DNA of 64,000 nucleotides from Prosopocoilus inquinatus (lineage: Eukaryota > Arthropoda > Insecta > Coleoptera > Lucanidae), in assembly GCA_036172665.1 (NCBI GenBank), contig CM069880.1:3660501-3724500 (forward strand), written 5' to 3'. Shown here piece after piece: positions 23,330 to 36,064 of this stretch. Numbering within the stretch: the first letter of the stretch is position 1; every line of letters begins with the position of its first letter. Under the pieces are notes generated by a model. That model made no database searches, was not told the origin of the DNA, and was given only the letters and a program-made list of their open reading frames with translations. Made by a program: the position numbers and the translations under genes.

Positions 23330-25378
23330 AGAACCTGGAAATAGTTTTGAACGAAACAACACGTATTAGCGTTGTTCCTGTGATGCATCTAATCGATCCT
23401 TACTTATCTACTATGTTATTTGAAGTTTCGATGGACTCCAGTAACTCTGATGTGAGATACGAAATTTTCGGACGCAGCAGAAGCTGGAAATAGTTTTAAA
23501 CGAAACAACACGCATTAGCGTTGTTCCTGTGATGTATCTAATCGATCCTTACTCATCTATCATGTTATTTGACGTTTCGATGGACTCTAGTAATTCTGAT
23601 GTGAGATAAAAAGTTTTTGGACGCAGCAGAAGCTGGAAATAGTTTTGAACGAAATAACACGTATTAGCGTTGTTCCTGTGATGTATCTAATCGATCCTTA
23701 CTTAGCTACTATGTTATTTGACGTTTCGATGGACTCCAGTAACTCTAATGTGAGATACGAAATCTTCGGACGCAGCAGCAGCTGGAAATAGTTTTAAACG
23801 AAACAACACATATTAGCGTTGTTCCTGTGATGTATCTAATCGATCCTTACTCATCTATCATGTTATTTGACGTTTGGACGGACTCCAGTAACTCTGATGT
23901 GAGATACAAATTTCTCGGACACAGCATAAGCTGGAAATAGTTTTGAACGAAACAACACGTATTAGCGTTGTTCCTGTGATGTATCTAAACGATCCTTACT
24001 TATCTAACATGTTATTTGACGTTTGGATGGACTCCAGTAAGTCTGATGTGAGATACAAAGTTTTTGGACGCAGCAGGAGCTGGAAATAGTTTTAAACGAA
24101 ACAACACGTATTAGCGTTGTTCCTGTGCTGTATCTAATCGATCCTTACTTATCTATCATGTTATTTGACGTTTCGATGGACTCCAGTAACTCTGATGTGA
24201 GATACGACGTTTTCGGACGCAGCAGAAGCTGGAAATAGTTTTAAACGAAACAACACATATTAGCGTTGTTCCTGTGATGTATCTAATCGATCCTTTCTCA
24301 TCTATCATGTTATTTGACGTTTGGATGGACTCCAGTAACTCTGATGTGAGATACGAAGTTCTCGGACGCAGCAGAAGCTGGAAATAGTTTTAAACGAAAC
24401 AACACGCATTAGCGTTGTTCCTGTGATGTATCTAATCGATCCTTACTCATCTATCATATTATTTGGCGTTTCGATGGACTCCAGTAACTTTGATGTGAGA
24501 TACGAAGTTCTCGGACGCAGCTGAAGCTGGAAATAGTTTTAAACGAAACAACACGCATTAGCGTTGTTCCTGTGATGTATCTAAACGATCCTTACTTATC
24601 TAACATGTTATTTGACGTTTGGATGGACTCCAGTAGGTCTGATGTGACATACAAAGTTTTTGGACGCAGCAGGAGCTGCAAATAGTTTTAAACGAAACAA
24701 CACGTATTAGCGTTGTTCCTGTGCTGTATCCAATCGATCGTTACTTATCTATCATGTTATTTGACGTTTGGATGGACTCCAGTAACTCTGATGTGAGATA
24801 CGAAGTTCTCGGACGCAGCAGAAGCTGGAAATAGTTTTAAACGAAACAACACGCATTAGCGTTGTTCCTGTGCTGTATCTAATCGATCCTTACTTATCTA
24901 TCATGTTATTTGAAGTTTGGATGGACTCCAGTAACCCTGATGTGAGATACGAAGTTCTCGGACGCAGCAGAAGCTGGAAACAGTTTTAAATGAAACAACA
25001 CGCATTAGCGTTGTTCCTGTGATGTATCTAAACGATCCTTACTTATCTAACATGTTATTTGACGTTTGGATGGACTCCAGTAAGTCAGATGTGAGAAACA
25101 ATGTTCTCGGACGCAGCAGAACCTGGAAATAGTTTTGAACGAAACAACACGTATTAGCGTTGTTCCTATGATGTATCTAATCGATCCTTACTTATCTACT
25201 ATGTTATTTGAAGTTTCGATGGACTCCAGTATCTCTGATGTGAGATACGAAATTTTCGGACGCAGCAGAAGCTGGAAATAGTTTTAAACGAAACAACACG
25301 CATTAGCGTTGTTCCTGTGATGTATCTAATCGATCCTTACTCATCTATCATGTTATTTGACGTTTCGATGGACTCTAG
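23330..25378 (+). repeat. 16-monomer block, copy 1 (offset 2387 bp)
   Basis: Near-identical to the sequence 2387 bp downstream (16 x 149 plus the 3 bp insertion at 25480). I noticed about seven differences across roughly 2 kb, including CGGACACAGC versus CGGACCCAGC, GAGCTGCAAATAG versus GAGCTGGAAATAG, GTATCCAATCGATCG versus GTATCTAATCGATCC, and AAGTCAGATG versus AAGTCTGATG. The shared rare form CCAGTAGGTCTGATGTGACATAC (split here for brevity: TAGGTCTG and GTGACATAC) occurs at 22991, 24630 and 27017. Confidence 0.85.
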
Positions 25379-25479
25379 TAAGTCTGATGTGAGAAACAAT
25401 GTTCTCGGACGCAGCAGAACCTGGAAATAGTTTTGAACGAAACAACACGTATTAGCGTTGTTCCTGTGATGCATCTAAT
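25331..25479 (+). repeat. Chimeric D/B monomer at the 16-mer junction
   Basis: The left part is type D (TCATCTATCATG, CGATGGACTCTAGTA). From about base 25379 it becomes type B (AGTCTGATGTGAGAAACAATG, GAACCTGG). In the sister copy the corresponding D unit continues AATTCTGATG. The join lies at about monomer positions 48-51 and marks the right edge of copy 1 of the 16-mer. Confidence 0.8.
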
Positions 25480-25631
25480 CGATCCTTACTTATCTACTAT
25501 GTTATTTGAAGTTTCGATGGACTCCAGTAACTCTGATGTGAGATAATACGAAGTTCTCGGACGCAGCATAAGCTGGAAACAGTTTTAAATGAAACAACAC
25601 GCATTAGCGTTGTTCCTGTGATGTATCTAAA
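25480..25631 (+). repeat. 152 bp monomer, chimeric C/A with ATA insertion
   Basis: This is the first unit to break the 149 bp phase: GAGATAATACGAAG has three extra bases relative to GAGATACGAAG. The left part is C-type (CTACTATG, GAAGTTTCGATGG), while the right part (CAGCATAAGCTGG, AAACAGTTTTAAATG) is that of the A152 units at 33380, 42919 and 46646. It is therefore a recombinant that carried the insertion into a C context, with a join between monomer positions 50 and 62. Confidence 0.85.
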
Positions 25632-25679
25632 CGATCCTTACTTATCTAACATGTTATTTGACGTTTGGATGGACTCCAG

Positions 25680-27765
25680 TAAGTCTGATGTGAGAAACAA
25701 TGTTCTCGGACGCAGCAGAACCTGGAAATAGTTTTGAACGAAACAACACGTATTAGCGTTGTTCCTGTGATGCATCTAATCGATCCTTACTTATCTACTA
25801 TGTTATTTGAAGTTTCGATGGACTCCAGTAACTCTGATGTGAGATACGAAATTTTCGGACGCAGCAGAAGCTGGAAATAGTTTTAAACGAAACAACACGC
25901 ATTAGCGTTGTTCCTGTGATGTATCTAATCGATCCTTACTCATCTATCATGTTATTTGACGTTTCGATGGACTCTAGTAATTCTGATGTGAGATAAAAAG
26001 TTTTTGGACGCAGCAGAAGCTGGAAATAGTTTTGAACGAAATAACACGTATTAGCGTTGTTCCTGTGATGTATCTAATCGATCCTTACTTAGCTACTATG
26101 TTATTTGACGTTTCGATGGACTCCAGTAACTCTAATGTGAGATACGAAATCTTCGGACGCAGCAGCAGCTGGAAATAGTTTTAAACGAAACAACACATAT
26201 TAGCGTTGTTCCTGTGATGTATCTAATCGATCCTTACTCATCTATCATGTTATTTGACGTTTGGACGGACTCCAGTAACTCTGATGTGAGATACAAATTT
26301 CTCGGACCCAGCATAAGCTGGAAATAGTTTTGAACGAAACAACACGTATTAGCGTTGTTCCTGTGATGTATCTAAACGATCCTTACTTATCTAACATGTT
26401 ATTTGACGTTTGGATGGACTCCAGTAAGTCTGATGTGAGATACAAAGTTTTTGGACGCAGCAGGAGCTGGAAATAGTTTTAAACGAAACAACACGTATTA
26501 GCGTTGTTCCTGTGCTGTATCTAATCGATCCTTACTTATCTATCATGTTATTTGACGTTTCGATGGACTCCAGTAACTCTGATGTGAGATACGACGTTTT
26601 CGGACGCAGCAGAAGCTGGAAATAGTTTTAAACGAAACAACACATATTAGCGTTGTTCCTGTGATGTATCTAATCGATCCTTTCTCATCTATCATGTTAT
26701 TTGACGTTTGGATGGACTCCAGTAACTCTGATGTGAGATACGAAGTTCTCGGACGCAGCAGAAGCTGGAAATAGTTTTAAACGAAACAACACGCATTAGC
26801 GTTGTTCCTGTGATGTATCTAATCGATCCTTACTCATCTATCATATTATTTGGCGTTTCGATGGACTCCAGTAACTTTGATGTGAGATACGAAGTTCTCG
26901 GACGCAGCTGAAGCTGGAAATAGTTTTAAACGAAACAACACGCATTAGCGTTGTTCCTGTGATGTATCTAAACGATCCTTACTTATCTAACATGTTATTT
27001 GACGTTTGGATGGACTCCAGTAGGTCTGATGTGACATACAAAGTTTTTGGACGCAGCAGGAGCTGGAAATAGTTTTAAACGAAACAACACGTATTAGCGT
27101 TGTTCCTGTGCTGTATCTAATCGATCCTTACTTATCTATCATGTTATTTGACGTTTGGATGGACTCCAGTAACTCTGATGTGAGATACGAAGTTCTCGGA
27201 CGCAGCAGAAGCTGGAAATAGTTTTAAACGAAACAACACGCATTAGCGTTGTTCCTGTGCTGTATCTAATCGATCCTTACTTATCTATCATGTTATTTGA
27301 AGTTTGGATGGACTCCAGTAACCCTGATGTGAGATACGAAGTTCTCGGACGCAGCAGAAGCTGGAAACAGTTTTAAATGAAACAACACGCATTAGCGTTG
27401 TTCCTGTGATGTATCTAATCGATCCTTACTTATCTAACATGTTATTTGACGTTTGGATGGACTCCAGTAAGTCTGATGTGAGAAACAATGTTCTCGGACG
27501 CAGCAGAACCTGGAAATAGTTTTGAACGAAACAACACGTATTAGCGTTGTTCCTATGATGTATCTAATCGATCCTTACTTATCTACTATGTTATTTGAAG
27601 TTTCGATGGACTCCAGTAACTCTGATGTGAGATACGAAATTTTCGGACGCAGCAGAAGCTGGAAATAGTTTTAAACGAAACAACACGCATTAGCGTTGTT
27701 CCTGTGATGTATCTAATCGATCCTTACTCATCTATCATGTTATTTGACGTTTCGATGGACTCTAG
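25680..27765 (+). repeat. 16-monomer block, copy 2
   Basis: Sister of 23330-25378. It runs through C (25781), D with GAGATAAAAAG (25930), G, H, a, J, the TTTCTC unit, d, the TAGGTCTG unit, then two TTTGG units and B and C again. It ends in a D unit (27718) that, unlike the sister, continues normally into AATTCTGATG and AGGAGC. The rare TTCCTATGATG change occurs in both copies (25164 region and 27551 region). Confidence 0.85.
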
Positions 27766-27986
27766 TAATTCTGATGTGAGATACGAAGTTTTTGGACGCA
27801 GCAGGAGCTGGAAATAGTTTTGAACGAAACAACACGTATTAGCGTTGTTCCTGTGATGTATCTAAACGATCCTTACTTATCTAACATGTTATTTGACGTT
27901 TGGATGGACTCCAGTAAGTCTGATGTGAAATACAAAGTTTTTGGACGCAGCATTAGCTGGAAATAGTTTTAAACGAAACAACACGT
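27766..27986 (+). repeat. Single monomers between two duplications
   Basis: The end of the D unit at 27718 and most of an E unit (27867: GATGTGAAATAC, GCATTAGCTGG). Ordinary satellite linking the 16-mer region to the perfect 10-mer duplication. Confidence 0.75.
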
Positions 27987-29491
27987 ATTAGCGTTGTTCC
28001 TCTGATGTATCTAATCGATCCTTACTCATCTATCATGTTATTTTACGTTTGGATGGACTCCAGTAACTCTGATGTGAGATACAAAGTTTTTGGACGCAGC
28101 AGAAGCTGGAAATAGTTTTGAACGAAACAACACGTATTAGCGTTTTTCCTGTGATGTATCTAATCGATCCTTACTTAGCTACTATGTTATTTGACGTTTC
28201 GATGGACTCCAGTAACTCTAATGTGAGATACGAAATTTTCGGACGCAGCAGCAGCTGGAAACAGTTTTAAACGAAACAACACATATTAGCGTTGTTCCTG
28301 TGATGTATCTAATCGATTATTACTCATCTATCATGTTATTTGAAGTTTGGACGGACTCCAGTAACTCTGATGTGAGATACAAAGTTCTCGGACGCAGCAG
28401 AAGCTGGAAATAGTTTTAAACGAAACAACACGTATTAGCGTTGTTCCTGTGCTGTATCTAATCGATCCTTACTTATCTATCATGTTATTTGACGTTTCGA
28501 TGGACTCCAGTAACTCTGATGTGAGATACAAAGTTTTTGGACGCAGCAGAAGCTGGAAATAGTTTTGAACGAAACAACACGTATTAGCGTTGTTCCTGTT
28601 ATGTATCTAAACGATCCTTACTTATCTAACATGTTATTTGACGTTTGGATGGACTCCAGTAAGTCTGATGTGAGATACAAAGTTTTTGGACGCAGCAGGA
28701 GCTGGAAATAGTTTTAAACGAAACAACACGTATTAGCGTTGTTCCTGTGCTGTATCTAATCGATAGTTACTTATCTATCATGTTATTTGACGTTTCGATG
28801 GACTCCAGTAACTCTGATGTGAGATACGACGTTTTCGGACGCAGCAGAAGCTGGAAATAGTTTTAAACGAAACAACACGTATTAGCGTTGTTCCTGTGAT
28901 GTATCTAATCGATCCTTACTCATCTATCATGTTATTTGGCGTTTCGATGGACTCCAGTAACTTTGATGTGAGATACGAAGTTCTCGGACGCAGCTGAAGC
29001 TGGAAATAGTTTTAAACGAAACAACACGCATTAGCGTTGTTCCTGTGATGTATCTAATCGATCCTTACTCATCTATCATGTTATTTGACGTATCGATGGA
29101 CTCCAGTAAATTTGATGTGAGATACGAAGTTCTCGGACGCAGCTGAAGCTAGAAATAGTTTTAAACGAAACAACACGCATTAGCGTTGTTCCTGTGATGT
29201 ATCTAATCGATCCTTACTCATCTATCATGTTACTTGGCGTTTCGATGGACTCCAGTAACTTTGGTGTGAGATACGATGTTCTCGGACGCAGCTGAAGCTA
29301 GAGATAGTTTTAAACGAAACAACACGCATTAGCGTTGTTCCTGTGATGTATCTAATCGATCGTTACTTATCTATCATGTTGTTTGACGTTTGGATGGACT
29401 CCAGTAACCCTGATGTGAGATACGAAGTTCTCGGTCGCAGCAGAAGCTGGAAACAGTTTTAAATGGAACAACACGCATTAGCGTTGTTCCT
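27987..29491 (+). repeat. 10-monomer block (1490 bp), copy 1
   Basis: Identical at every base to 29477-30981 when read line by line at an offset of 1490 (10 x 149). Identity starts just after base 27986 (T versus C at 29476) and ends at base 29491 (C at 29492 versus G at 30982), so 1505 bp match and the two matches overlap by 15 bp within ATTAGCGTTGTTCCT. Rare markers shared by both copies are TTCCTCTGATG, GCGTTTTTCC, CGATTATTACTC, TTCCTGTTATG, CGATAGTTAC, CAGTAAATTTG, TTTGGTGTGAG, CATGTTGTTTG and CTCGGTCGC. Confidence 0.97.
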
Positions 29492-30981
29492 CTGATGTAT
29501 CTAATCGATCCTTACTCATCTATCATGTTATTTTACGTTTGGATGGACTCCAGTAACTCTGATGTGAGATACAAAGTTTTTGGACGCAGCAGAAGCTGGA
29601 AATAGTTTTGAACGAAACAACACGTATTAGCGTTTTTCCTGTGATGTATCTAATCGATCCTTACTTAGCTACTATGTTATTTGACGTTTCGATGGACTCC
29701 AGTAACTCTAATGTGAGATACGAAATTTTCGGACGCAGCAGCAGCTGGAAACAGTTTTAAACGAAACAACACATATTAGCGTTGTTCCTGTGATGTATCT
29801 AATCGATTATTACTCATCTATCATGTTATTTGAAGTTTGGACGGACTCCAGTAACTCTGATGTGAGATACAAAGTTCTCGGACGCAGCAGAAGCTGGAAA
29901 TAGTTTTAAACGAAACAACACGTATTAGCGTTGTTCCTGTGCTGTATCTAATCGATCCTTACTTATCTATCATGTTATTTGACGTTTCGATGGACTCCAG
30001 TAACTCTGATGTGAGATACAAAGTTTTTGGACGCAGCAGAAGCTGGAAATAGTTTTGAACGAAACAACACGTATTAGCGTTGTTCCTGTTATGTATCTAA
30101 ACGATCCTTACTTATCTAACATGTTATTTGACGTTTGGATGGACTCCAGTAAGTCTGATGTGAGATACAAAGTTTTTGGACGCAGCAGGAGCTGGAAATA
30201 GTTTTAAACGAAACAACACGTATTAGCGTTGTTCCTGTGCTGTATCTAATCGATAGTTACTTATCTATCATGTTATTTGACGTTTCGATGGACTCCAGTA
30301 ACTCTGATGTGAGATACGACGTTTTCGGACGCAGCAGAAGCTGGAAATAGTTTTAAACGAAACAACACGTATTAGCGTTGTTCCTGTGATGTATCTAATC
30401 GATCCTTACTCATCTATCATGTTATTTGGCGTTTCGATGGACTCCAGTAACTTTGATGTGAGATACGAAGTTCTCGGACGCAGCTGAAGCTGGAAATAGT
30501 TTTAAACGAAACAACACGCATTAGCGTTGTTCCTGTGATGTATCTAATCGATCCTTACTCATCTATCATGTTATTTGACGTATCGATGGACTCCAGTAAA
30601 TTTGATGTGAGATACGAAGTTCTCGGACGCAGCTGAAGCTAGAAATAGTTTTAAACGAAACAACACGCATTAGCGTTGTTCCTGTGATGTATCTAATCGA
30701 TCCTTACTCATCTATCATGTTACTTGGCGTTTCGATGGACTCCAGTAACTTTGGTGTGAGATACGATGTTCTCGGACGCAGCTGAAGCTAGAGATAGTTT
30801 TAAACGAAACAACACGCATTAGCGTTGTTCCTGTGATGTATCTAATCGATCGTTACTTATCTATCATGTTGTTTGACGTTTGGATGGACTCCAGTAACCC
30901 TGATGTGAGATACGAAGTTCTCGGTCGCAGCAGAAGCTGGAAACAGTTTTAAATGGAACAACACGCATTAGCGTTGTTCCT
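29477..30981 (+). repeat. 10-monomer block (1490 bp), copy 2
   Basis: Perfect copy of 27987-29491. The right flank is an AAACGATCC, TTATGTAACATG unit (30996), not the F unit that follows copy 1. Zero differences over 1.5 kb, in an array where older copies differ by several per cent, means a very recent duplication, a conversion event or a local assembly duplication. Confidence 0.97.
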
Positions 30982-31293
30982 GTGATGTATCTAAACGATC
31001 CTTACTTATGTAACATGTTATTTGACGTTTGGATGGACTCCAGTAAGTCTGATGTGAGAAACAAAGTTCTCGGACGCAGCAGAACCTGTAAATAGTTTTG
31101 AACGAAACAACACGCATTAGCGTTGTTCCTGTGATGTATCTAATCGATCCTTGCTCATCTATCATGTTATTTGACGTTTCGATGGACTCTAGTAATTCTG
31201 ATGTGAGATACGAAGTTTTCGGACGCAGCAGAAGCTGGAAATAGTTTTAAACGAAACAACACGCATTAGCGTTGTTCCTGTGATGTGTCTAAT
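30982..31293 (+). repeat. Two monomers with a B/D junction
   Basis: The unit at 30996 is B-like with TTATGTAACATG and GAACCTGTAAATAG; the unit at 31145 is a D unit with CCTTGCTCATC. The 65-codon minus-strand open frame at 30968-31165 spans these units and is not a gene. Confidence 0.8.
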
Positions 31294-32932
31294 TGATCCT
31301 TACTCATCTATCATGTTATTTGACGTTTCGATGGACTCTAGTAATTCTGATGTGAGATAAAAAGTTCTCGGACGCAGCAGAAGCTGGAAATAGTTTTGAA
31401 CGAAACAACACGTATTAGCGTTGTTCCTGTGATGTATCTAGACGATCCTTACTTATCTAACATGTTATTTGACGTTTGGATGGACTCCAGTAAGTCTGAT
31501 GTGAGATACAATGTTTTTGGACGCAGCAGAAGCTGGAAATAGTTTTAAACGAAACAACACGTATTAGCGTTGTTCCTGTGCTGTATCTAATCGATCCTTA
31601 CTTATCTATCATGTTATTTGACGTTTCGATGGACTCCAGTAACTCTGATGTGAGATACGATGTTTTCGGACGCAGCAGAAGCTGGAAATAGTTTTAAACG
31701 AAACAACACATATTAGCGTTGTTCCTGTGATGTATCTAATCGATCCTTTCTCATCTATCATGTTATTTGACGTTTGGATGGACTCCAGTAACTCTGATGT
31801 GAGATACGAAGTTCTCGGACGCAGCAGAAGCTGGAAATAGTTTTAAACGAAACAACACGCATTAGCGTTGTTCCTGTGATGTATCTAATCTATCCTTACT
31901 CATCTATCATGTTATTTTACGTTTGGATGGACTCCAGTAACTCTGATGTGAGATACAAAGTTTTTGGACGCAGCAGAAGCTGGAAATAGTTTTGAACGAA
32001 ACAACACGTATTAGCGTTGTTCCTGTGATGTATCTAATCGATCCTTACTTAGCTACTATGTTATTTGACGTTTCGATGGACTCCAGTAACTCTAATGTGA
32101 GATACGAAATTTTCGGACGCAGCAGCAGCTGGAAATAGTTTTAAACGAAACAACACATATTAGCGTTGTTCCTGTGATGTATCTAATCGATCCTTACTCA
32201 TCTATCATGTTATCTGGCGTTTCGATGGACTCCAGTAACTTTGATGTGAGATACGAAGTTCTCGGACGCAGCAGGAGCTGGAAATAGTTTTAAACGAAAC
32301 GACACGTATTAGCGTTGTTAATGTGCTGTATCTAATCGATCCTTACTTATCTATCATGTTATTTGACGTTTCGATGGATTCCATTAACTCTGATGTGAGA
32401 TACGACGTTTTCGGACGCAGCAGAATCTGGAAATAGTTTTAAACGAAACAACACGTATTACCGTTGTTCCTGTGATGTATCTAATCGATCCTTACTTATC
32501 TATCATGTTATTTGACGTTTGGATGGACTCCAGTAACTCTGATGTGAGATACGAAGTTCTCGGACGCAGCAGAAGCTGGAAATAATTTTAAACGAAACAA
32601 CACGCATTAGCGTTGTTCCTGTGATGTATCTAATCGATCCTTACTCATCTATCATGTTATTTGACGTTTGGACGGACTCCAGTAAGTCTGATGTGAGATA
32701 CGAAGTTCTCGGACGCAGCTGAAGCTAGAAATAGTTTTAAAGGGAACAACACGCATTAGCGTTGTTCCTGTGATGTATCTAATCAATCCTTACTCATCTA
32801 TCATGCTATTTGGCGTTTCGATAGACTCCAGTAACTCTGATGTGAGATACGACGTTTTCGGACGCAGCAGAAGCTGGAAATAGTTTTAAACGAAACAACA
32901 CGTATTAGCGTTGTTCCTGTTATGTATCTAAT
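31294..32932 (+). repeat. 11-monomer block, copy 1 (partner 37853-39491)
   Basis: Eleven monomers share order and rare markers with 37853-39491 at an offset of 6559 bp (44 x 149 plus the 3 bp insertion at 33380). Markers: GTGTCTAATTGATCC with GAGATAAAAAG, TTATTTTACG, TATCTGGCG, TTGTTAATGTGCTG, CCATTAACTCTG, GTATTACCG, and CAATCC with CATGCTATTTGG and CGATAGACTCC. Differences include AGACGATCC at 31443 here and CTAAGCTAC at 38598 in the partner. Confidence 0.85.
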
Positions 32933-33230
32933 CGATCCTTACTGATCTATCATGTTATTTGACGTTTCGATGGACTCCAGTAAGTCTGATGTGAGATACG
33001 AAGTCCTCGGACGCAGCAGAAGCTGGAAATAGTTTTAAACGAAATAACACGCATTAGCGTTATTCCTGTGATGTATCTAATCGATCCTTACTCATCTATC
33101 ATGTTATTTGGCGTTTCGATGGACTCCAGTAACTTTGATGTGAGATACGAAGTTCTCGGACGCAGCTGAAGCTAGAAATAGTTTTAGACGAAACAACACG
33201 CATTAGCGTTGTTCCTGTGATGTATCTAAT
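32933..33230 (+). repeat. Two monomers before the Z-A-B anchor
   Basis: The units at 32933 (CTGATCTATC) and 33082 (preceded by GCGTTATTCC) recur at 42472 and 42621 with one or two changes, showing this stretch was copied together with its flanks. Confidence 0.75.
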
Positions 33231-33379
33231 CGATCCTTACTTATCTATCATGTTATTTGACGTTTGGATGGACTCCAGTAACCCTGATGTGAGATAAGAA
33301 ATTTTCGGACGCAGCGGAAGCTGGAAATAGTTTTAAACGAAACAACACGCATTAGCGTTGTTCCTGTGCTGTATCTAAT
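33231..33379 (+). repeat. Z anchor monomer
   Basis: Z units (CCCTGATGTGAG, GAAATTTTCGG, CAGCGGAAG, then GTGCTG) are found at 19818, 33231, 36065, 42770, 46497, 48884, 51864, 53499, 54986, 57814, 60195, 61831 and 63467 and in each case are followed by an A unit and then a B unit. The spacing of successive anchors from 33231 in monomers is 19, 45, 25, 16, 20, 11, 10, 19, 16, 11 and 11. This makes Z-A-B the most useful landmark for the right-hand HORs. This copy has GAGATAAGAAATT. Confidence 0.87.
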
Positions 33380-33531
33380 CGATCCTTACTTATCTATCAT
33401 GTTATTTGAAGTTTGGATGGACTCCAGTAACCCTGATGTGAGATAATACGAAGTTCTCGGACGCAGCATAAGCTGGAAACAGTTTTAAATGAAACAACAC
33501 GCATTAGCGTTGTTCCTGTGATGTATCTAAA
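33380..33531 (+). repeat. 152 bp A-type monomer
   Basis: A unit (GAAGTTTGG, CCCTGATG, AAACAGTTTTAAATG) with the 3 bp insertion giving GAGATAATACG and with CAGCATAAGCTGG. The same form is found at 42919 and 46646. The plain 149 bp A form is at 19967, 24884, 27271, 36214 and 49033. Confidence 0.92.
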
Positions 33532-36064
33532 CGATCCTTACTTATCTAACATGTTATTTGACGTTTGGATGGACTCCAGTAAGTCTGATGTGAGAAAAAA
33601 TGTTCTCGGACGCAGCAGAACCTGGAAATAGTTTTGAACGAAACAACACGTATTAGCGTTGTTCCTGTGATGTATCAAATCGATCCTTACTTATCTACTA
33701 TGTTATTTGAAGTTTCGTTCGACTCCAGTAACTCTGATGTGAGATACTAAATTTTCGGACGCAGCAGAAGCTGGAGATAGTTTTAAACGAAACAACACGC
33801 ATTAGCGTTGTTCCTGTGATGTATCTAATCGATCCTTGCTCATCTATCATGTTATTTGACGTTTCGATGGACTCTAGTAATTCTGATGTGAGATACGAAG
33901 TTTTTGGACGCAGCAGGAGCTGGAAATAGTTTTGAACGAAACAACACGTATTAGCGTTGTTCCTGTGATGTATCTAAACGATCCTTACTTATCTAACATG
34001 TTATTTGACGTTTGGATGGACTCCAGTAAGTCTGATGTGAAATACAATGTTTTTGGACGCAGCATTAGCTGGAAATAGTTTTAAACGAAACAACACGTAT
34101 TAGCGTTGTTCCTGTGATGTATCTAATCGATCCTTACTCATCTATCATGTTATTTTACGTTTGGATGGACTCCAGTAACTCTGATGTGAGATACAAAGTT
34201 TTTGGACGCAGCAGAAGCTGGAAATAGTTTTGAACGAAACAACACGTATTAGCGTTGTTCCTGTGATGTATCTAATCGATCCTTACTTAGCTACTATGTT
34301 ATTTGACGTTTCGATGGACTCCAGTATCTCTAATGTGAGATACGAAATTTTCGGACGCAGCAGAAGCTGGAAATAGTTTTGAACGAAACAACACGTATTA
34401 GCGTAGTTCCTGTTATGTATCTAAACGATCCTTACTTATCTAACATGTTATTTGACGTTTGGATGGACTCCAGTAAGTCTGATGTGAGATACAAAGTTTT
34501 TGGACGCAGCAGGAGCTGGAAATAGTTTTAAACGAAACAACACGTATTAGCGCTGTTCCTGTGCTGTATCTAATCGATCCTTACTTATCTATCATGTTAT
34601 TTGACGTTTCGATGGACTCCAGTAACTCTGATGTGAGATACGACGTTTTCGGACGCAGCAGAAGCTGGAAATAGTTTTAAACGAAACAACACGTATTAGC
34701 GTTGTTCCTGTGATGTATCTAATCGATCCTTACTCATCTATCATGTTATTTGGCGTTTCGATGGACTCCAGTAACTTTGATGTGAGATACGAAGTTCTCG
34801 GACGCAGCTGAAGCTGGAAATAGTTTTAAACGAAACAACACGTATTAGCGTTGTTCCTGTGATGTATCTAATCGATCCTTACTCATCTATCATGTTATTT
34901 GGCGTTTCGATGGACTCCAGTAACACTGATGTGAGATTCAAAGTTCTCAGACGCAGCAGAAGCTGGAAATAGTTTTGAACGAAACAACACGTATTAGCGA
35001 TGTTCCTGTGATGTATCTGAACGATCCTTACTTATCTAACATGTTATTTGATGTTTAGATGGACTCCAGTAAGTCTGATGTGAGATACGAAGTTCTCGGA
35101 CGCAGCTGAAGCTAGAAATAGTTTTAAACGAAACAACAAGCATTAGCGTTGCTCCTGTGATGTATCTAATCGATCCTTACTCATCTATCATGTTACTTGG
35201 CGTTTCGATGGACTCCAGTAACTTTGATGTGAGATACGAAGTTCTCGGACGCAGCTGAAGCTAGAAATAGTTTTAAAGGAAACAACACGCATTAGCGTTG
35301 TTCCTGTGATGTATCTAATCGATCCTTACTCATCTATCATGTTATTTGGCGTTTCGATGTTCTCCAGTAACTTTAATGTGAGATACGATGTTCTCGGACG
35401 CAGCAGAAGCTAGAAATAGTTTTAAAGGAAAGAACACGCATTAGCGTTGTTCCTGTGATGTATCTAATCGATCCTTACACATCTATCATGTTATTTGGCG
35501 TTTCGATGGACTCCAGTAACTTTGATGTGAGATACGAAGTTCTCGGACGCAGCTGAAGCTAGAAATAGTTTTAAAGGAAACAACACGCATTAGCGTTGTT
35601 CCTGTGATGTATCTAATCAATCCTTACTCATCTATCATGTTATTTGGCGTTTCGATGGACTCCAGTAACTCTTATGTGAGATACGACGTTTTCGGACGCA
35701 GCAGAAGCTGGAAATAGTTTTAAACGAAACAACACGTATTATCGTTGTTCCTGTGATGTATCTAATCGATCCTTACTTATCTATCATGTTATTTGACGTT
35801 TCGATGGACTCCAGTAACTCTGATGTGAGATACGAAGTTCTCGGACGCAGCAGGAGCTGGAAATAGTTTTAAACGAAACAACACGCATTAGCGTTGTTCC
35901 TGTGATGTATCTAATCGACCCTTACTCATCTATCATGTTATTTGGCGTTTCGATGAACTCCAGTAACTTTGATGTGAGATACGAAGTTCTCGGACGCAGC
36001 TGAAGCTAGAAATAGTTTTAAACGAAACAACACGCATTAGCGTTGTTCCTGTGATGTATCTAAT
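33532..36064 (+). repeat. 17-monomer B-to-Z block, copy 1
   Basis: Order B (33532), C (33681, with GTTTCGTTCGAC), D, E, F (34128), G/H chimera (34277), a (34426), J (34575), d (34724), then GATTCAAAGTTCTCAGACG (34873), a unit with GATGTTTAGATGG (35022), TTACTTGGCG (35171), CGATGTTCTCC with TTTAATG (35320), d types and CAATCC (35618). The same order from F onwards recurs at 43667, 47394 and 50076. Confidence 0.82.
34277..34425 (+). repeat. Chimeric G/H monomer, one-unit deletion
   Basis: The left part is G (TTAGCTACT, CCAGTATCTCTAATG, GAAATTTTCGG); the right part is H (AGAAGCTGG, TTTTGAACG, GCGTAGTTCCTGTTATG). In the sister blocks G and H are separate units (43816/43965, 47543/47692, 50225/50374). 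An in-register exchange between monomer positions about 77 and 86 removed exactly one monomer. Confidence 0.8.

Noticed and set aside
30968..31165. Minus-strand 65-codon open frame
   Set aside because: Spans parts of two monomers of the same satellite and is open only because local variants remove a stop. Not a gene.
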